NCBI GenBank assembly: GCA_963709995.1
Contig: CAVPYN010000017.1
Coordinates: 186,001-250,000, forward strand
Source of the DNA: JAUIIK01 sp963709995
GTDB taxonomy: Bacteria > Chloroflexota > Chloroflexia > Thermomicrobiales > CFX8
Direction: 5' to 3'
DNA length: 64,000 bases
The notes under the pieces: model-generated
Seen by the model: only the letters and a program-made list of their open reading frames with translations
Databases searched by the model: none
Told to the model about the DNA's origin: nothing
Position numbers and translations under genes: made by a program
Shown here: piece by piece, positions 62,345-64,000 of the stretch
How positions within the stretch are numbered: the first letter of the stretch is position 1
Layout: each line of letters starts with the position of its first letter

Positions 62345-63829
62345 CTAACCCTGGGCACCCGCGTCTGTCGGCAGGACTACCTCCGGCGCTGGGGTCTCAT
62401 TCAACGTTCCCGACCGGCTCGCGATCTCCACACCGCCGAAAGCTTCCACGAGCGCGGCCTGATCCCGCTTGGCCTCTGCATCGATGGCTTCTGGATCGAG
62501 AATCAACCGCAGTTCGCGTTCAAATTCAGTGACCGTCGCTCGATATGCATCCTCCCGCGCTAGATTGTCCAGTTCGTCGGGATCAGTCTCGAGGTCGAAG
62601 AGCTCAGGCTCGAAGCCAACATAGTAGATGAACTTGTAGCGGCCGCGGCGCAGCATGTAGGCAGCTGAAGCTGCGCCGTAGGCGTGGTATTCAGCGAACA
62701 TCAGGCGCTCGAGATCGTCTTCTGCCGCGACAATATCGAAGATCGACGTTCCCGGGAGAATCTGCCTCTCGTCTGGACTCAATTCCTCCCCTACCGCGTC
62801 GAGAATCGTTGGATAGAGATCGACCAGCGAGATCGGCGTTTCGCAGACCCGACCAGCTGGCACCTCCGGACCAGCAACGATGAACGGGATGGCGACGCTG
62901 TCCTCGTAGTGCAAGGCTTTGCCCCAGTGGCCACGCGAACCAACGAGATCGCCGTGGTCGCTCGTGTAGATAACGCGGGTGTTCGCGCCCATCCCTGACT
63001 CTTCAAGCCCTTCGACGATCCGTCCAACATTGTGATCGACGAAGGTGCAGAGGCCGAAGTATGCCGCCATAGCTGCACGGCGCTCATGCTCGGTGTTCTG
63101 GTCGACGCCCGGTCGAACATTCATAAACGCTTCGACCCACGGGTGCCGAACATAGCCATCTTCAGGATGACCAACCGGGCGCGGCAAAGCATCCAGCGGA
63201 TAGAGGTTAAAGAATTCCTCTGGGACAACATAGGGAAAGTGTGGCGCTACGAGTCCGACGAAGAGCACCCAGGGGCAGCTGTCCTCATCTCCAGCTCGTC
63301 GTCGCAGCCATGCCGTCGTCTCTGCAGTGACGGCGAGATCGTAGCGGTTGTACTTAGACAACCCAGCACCAGCCTCGCCGACCATCTGCTCTCCTCCATC
63401 GCGAACAGGCAGGGGATCGCGCACCGACCCCCAAATCTGGCCAACGCCATCGAGAATGTGCATCGGAATCGTCTGGCGGTCGAAACCGGTGTCGACGGTC
63501 TCGTTGCGAAAATGCAACTTCCCGATGCTCTCGACTGGCATTCCGCGCTGCCGAAGGGCATGCCCCCACCCGGGCACGCGACCGTCGTAGGCCGTCGCGT
63601 TGTCCCAATACTTGATCTGGTGGACATAACGGCCCGTCATCATGCTGGCCCGCCCCGGCACACAGAGCGGCGAGTTGCAGTAGGCGGACGAGAATCTCAC
63701 GCCCCGGGCTGCGAGGGCGTCGATGTGCGGCGTCTGCACCAGCGGATGACCGCTGCAACCCATCATCCTCGGGTTGTGCTGATCTGACATGATGACGAGT
63801 AGATTCCTGGATTCCACAGCTGCCTCCAC
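62345..63829 (-). CDS. Sulfatase family (choline-sulfatase-like) hydrolase
   Basis: 494 aa, GTG start at 63829. Alkaline-phosphatase-fold sulfatase. N-terminal metal segment IMSDQHNPRMMGCSG. The formylglycine motif is C56-V-P-G-R60 in SPLCVPGRASMMTGRY, with Gly where Ser or Ala is more usual. Further markers are GKLHFRNE, LFVGLVAPHFPY and YTSDHGDLVGSRGHWGK (metal ligands Asp-His). No signal peptide is present, so it appears cytosolic. Maturation would need an FGE or anSME enzyme that is not in the window. It may free sulfate from choline sulfate or other esters. Confidence 0.88.
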   Translation of the reverse strand: MEAAVESRNLLVIMSDQHNPRMMGCSGHPLVQTPHIDALAARGVRFSSAYCNSPLCVPGRASMMTGRYVHQIKYWDNATAYDGRVPGWGHALRQRGMPVESIGKLHFRNETVDTGFDRQTIPMHILDGVGQIWGSVRDPLPVRDGGEQMVGEAGAGLSKYNRYDLAVTAETTAWLRRRAGDEDSCPWVLFVGLVAPHFPYVVPEEFFNLYPLDALPRPVGHPEDGYVRHPWVEAFMNVRPGVDQNTEHERRAAMAAYFGLCTFVDHNVGRIVEGLEESGMGANTRVIYTSDHGDLVGSRGHWGKALHYEDSVAIPFIVAGPEVPAGRVCETPISLVDLYPTILDAVGEELSPDERQILPGTSIFDIVAAEDDLERLMFAEYHAYGAASAAYMLRRGRYKFIYYVGFEPELFDLETDPDELDNLAREDAYRATVTEFERELRLILDPEAIDAEAKRDQAALVEAFGGVEIASRSGTLNETPAPEVVLPTDAGAQG

Positions 63830-64000
63830 ATGTATTCCCCATACAGCGAGTCCCCTGATCGACGGCCTATTCTAGTGGCGCGCTCAGATCGGTGCGGCCA
63901 TACGAATCGATCCCGGCAACACTATATGCAACAAAGACGGATCGAGAGGGCGTTTCGATCGACACTCAACCGCGCACCAAAAAGTACCCGGAGCGTCCGG

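Noticed and set aside
1..64000. tRNA genes including tRNA-Sec, rRNA, CRISPR arrays, insertion sequences
   Set aside because: Intergenic stretches were read for TTCGANNC-type T-loops, direct-repeat arrays and transposase motifs; none was convincing.

Overview
This window is 64 kb of a high-GC bacterial chromosome. The best guess is a Chloroflexota member near Thermomicrobia or a related class. The clues are a secreted-protein domain with the LTYTP..NP / GNVG.HY..WRY signature, Tat-type lipoprotein solute-binding proteins with Asp-rich segments after ACGG, an F420-type LLM oxidoreductase, C5-pathway haem genes, and many stand-alone peptidases. This placement comes from reading proteins, not from a search. 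No rRNA, tRNA, CRISPR array, insertion sequence or prophage was found.

Layout. 1-4.1 kb: NfeD-type membrane protease (cut by the window edge), folC, an LLM oxidoreductase and a 2H phosphoesterase. 4.1-14.9 kb: a respiratory complex I locus on the minus strand, nuoA-B-C-D and then nuoH-J-K-L-M-N. nuoE, F, G and I are absent, and a small plus-strand gene sits between nuoD and nuoH. 14.9-24.7 kb: maf-rlmD, a class A PBP with a PASTA tail, an AspA/AstE-type hydrolase divergent from a guanidine-group hydrolase, small membrane proteins and mnmA. 24.8-39.8 kb: two membrane proteins with unusual architectures, an amidase with a small partner, two M24 peptidases, two DUF1232 proteins, a KamB-like rRNA methyltransferase, MlrC and a dynamin-like GTPase. 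39.9-42.0 kb: a SelW-like selenoprotein gene with an in-frame UGA and a bacterial SECIS-like hairpin, then a Nudix gene followed by two related proteins of unknown function. 42-49 kb: NhaP antiporter, hemL-hemA, a DUF2064-Nudix fusion and a membrane dipeptidase. 49-64 kb: a frameshifted lipoprotein, a VTT-family membrane protein with a Cys/Met-metabolism PLP enzyme, Hsp20, a large secreted trypsin-like protease, an M28 peptidase, two divergent peptide-type solute-binding proteins and a sulfatase.

How it fits together. The organism looks like an aerobic or respiring heterotroph that scavenges peptides and amides (M19, M24 x2, M28, M81, amidase, oligopeptide-binding proteins) and feeds electrons into a complex I whose NADH-input module is not encoded here. 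The clearest unusual biology is selenocysteine use in the SelW-like protein.

Data quality. At least 16 single-base reading-frame breaks were found by joining adjacent frames: nuoD x3, nuoH, nuoL x2, nuoN, glycolipid-binding protein, mlrC, dynamin-like, the TPR-like gene x2 and the lipoprotein x4. In most cases both sides keep perfect family sequence, so assembly indels are the simplest explanation. The affected genes are annotated at full inferred length.
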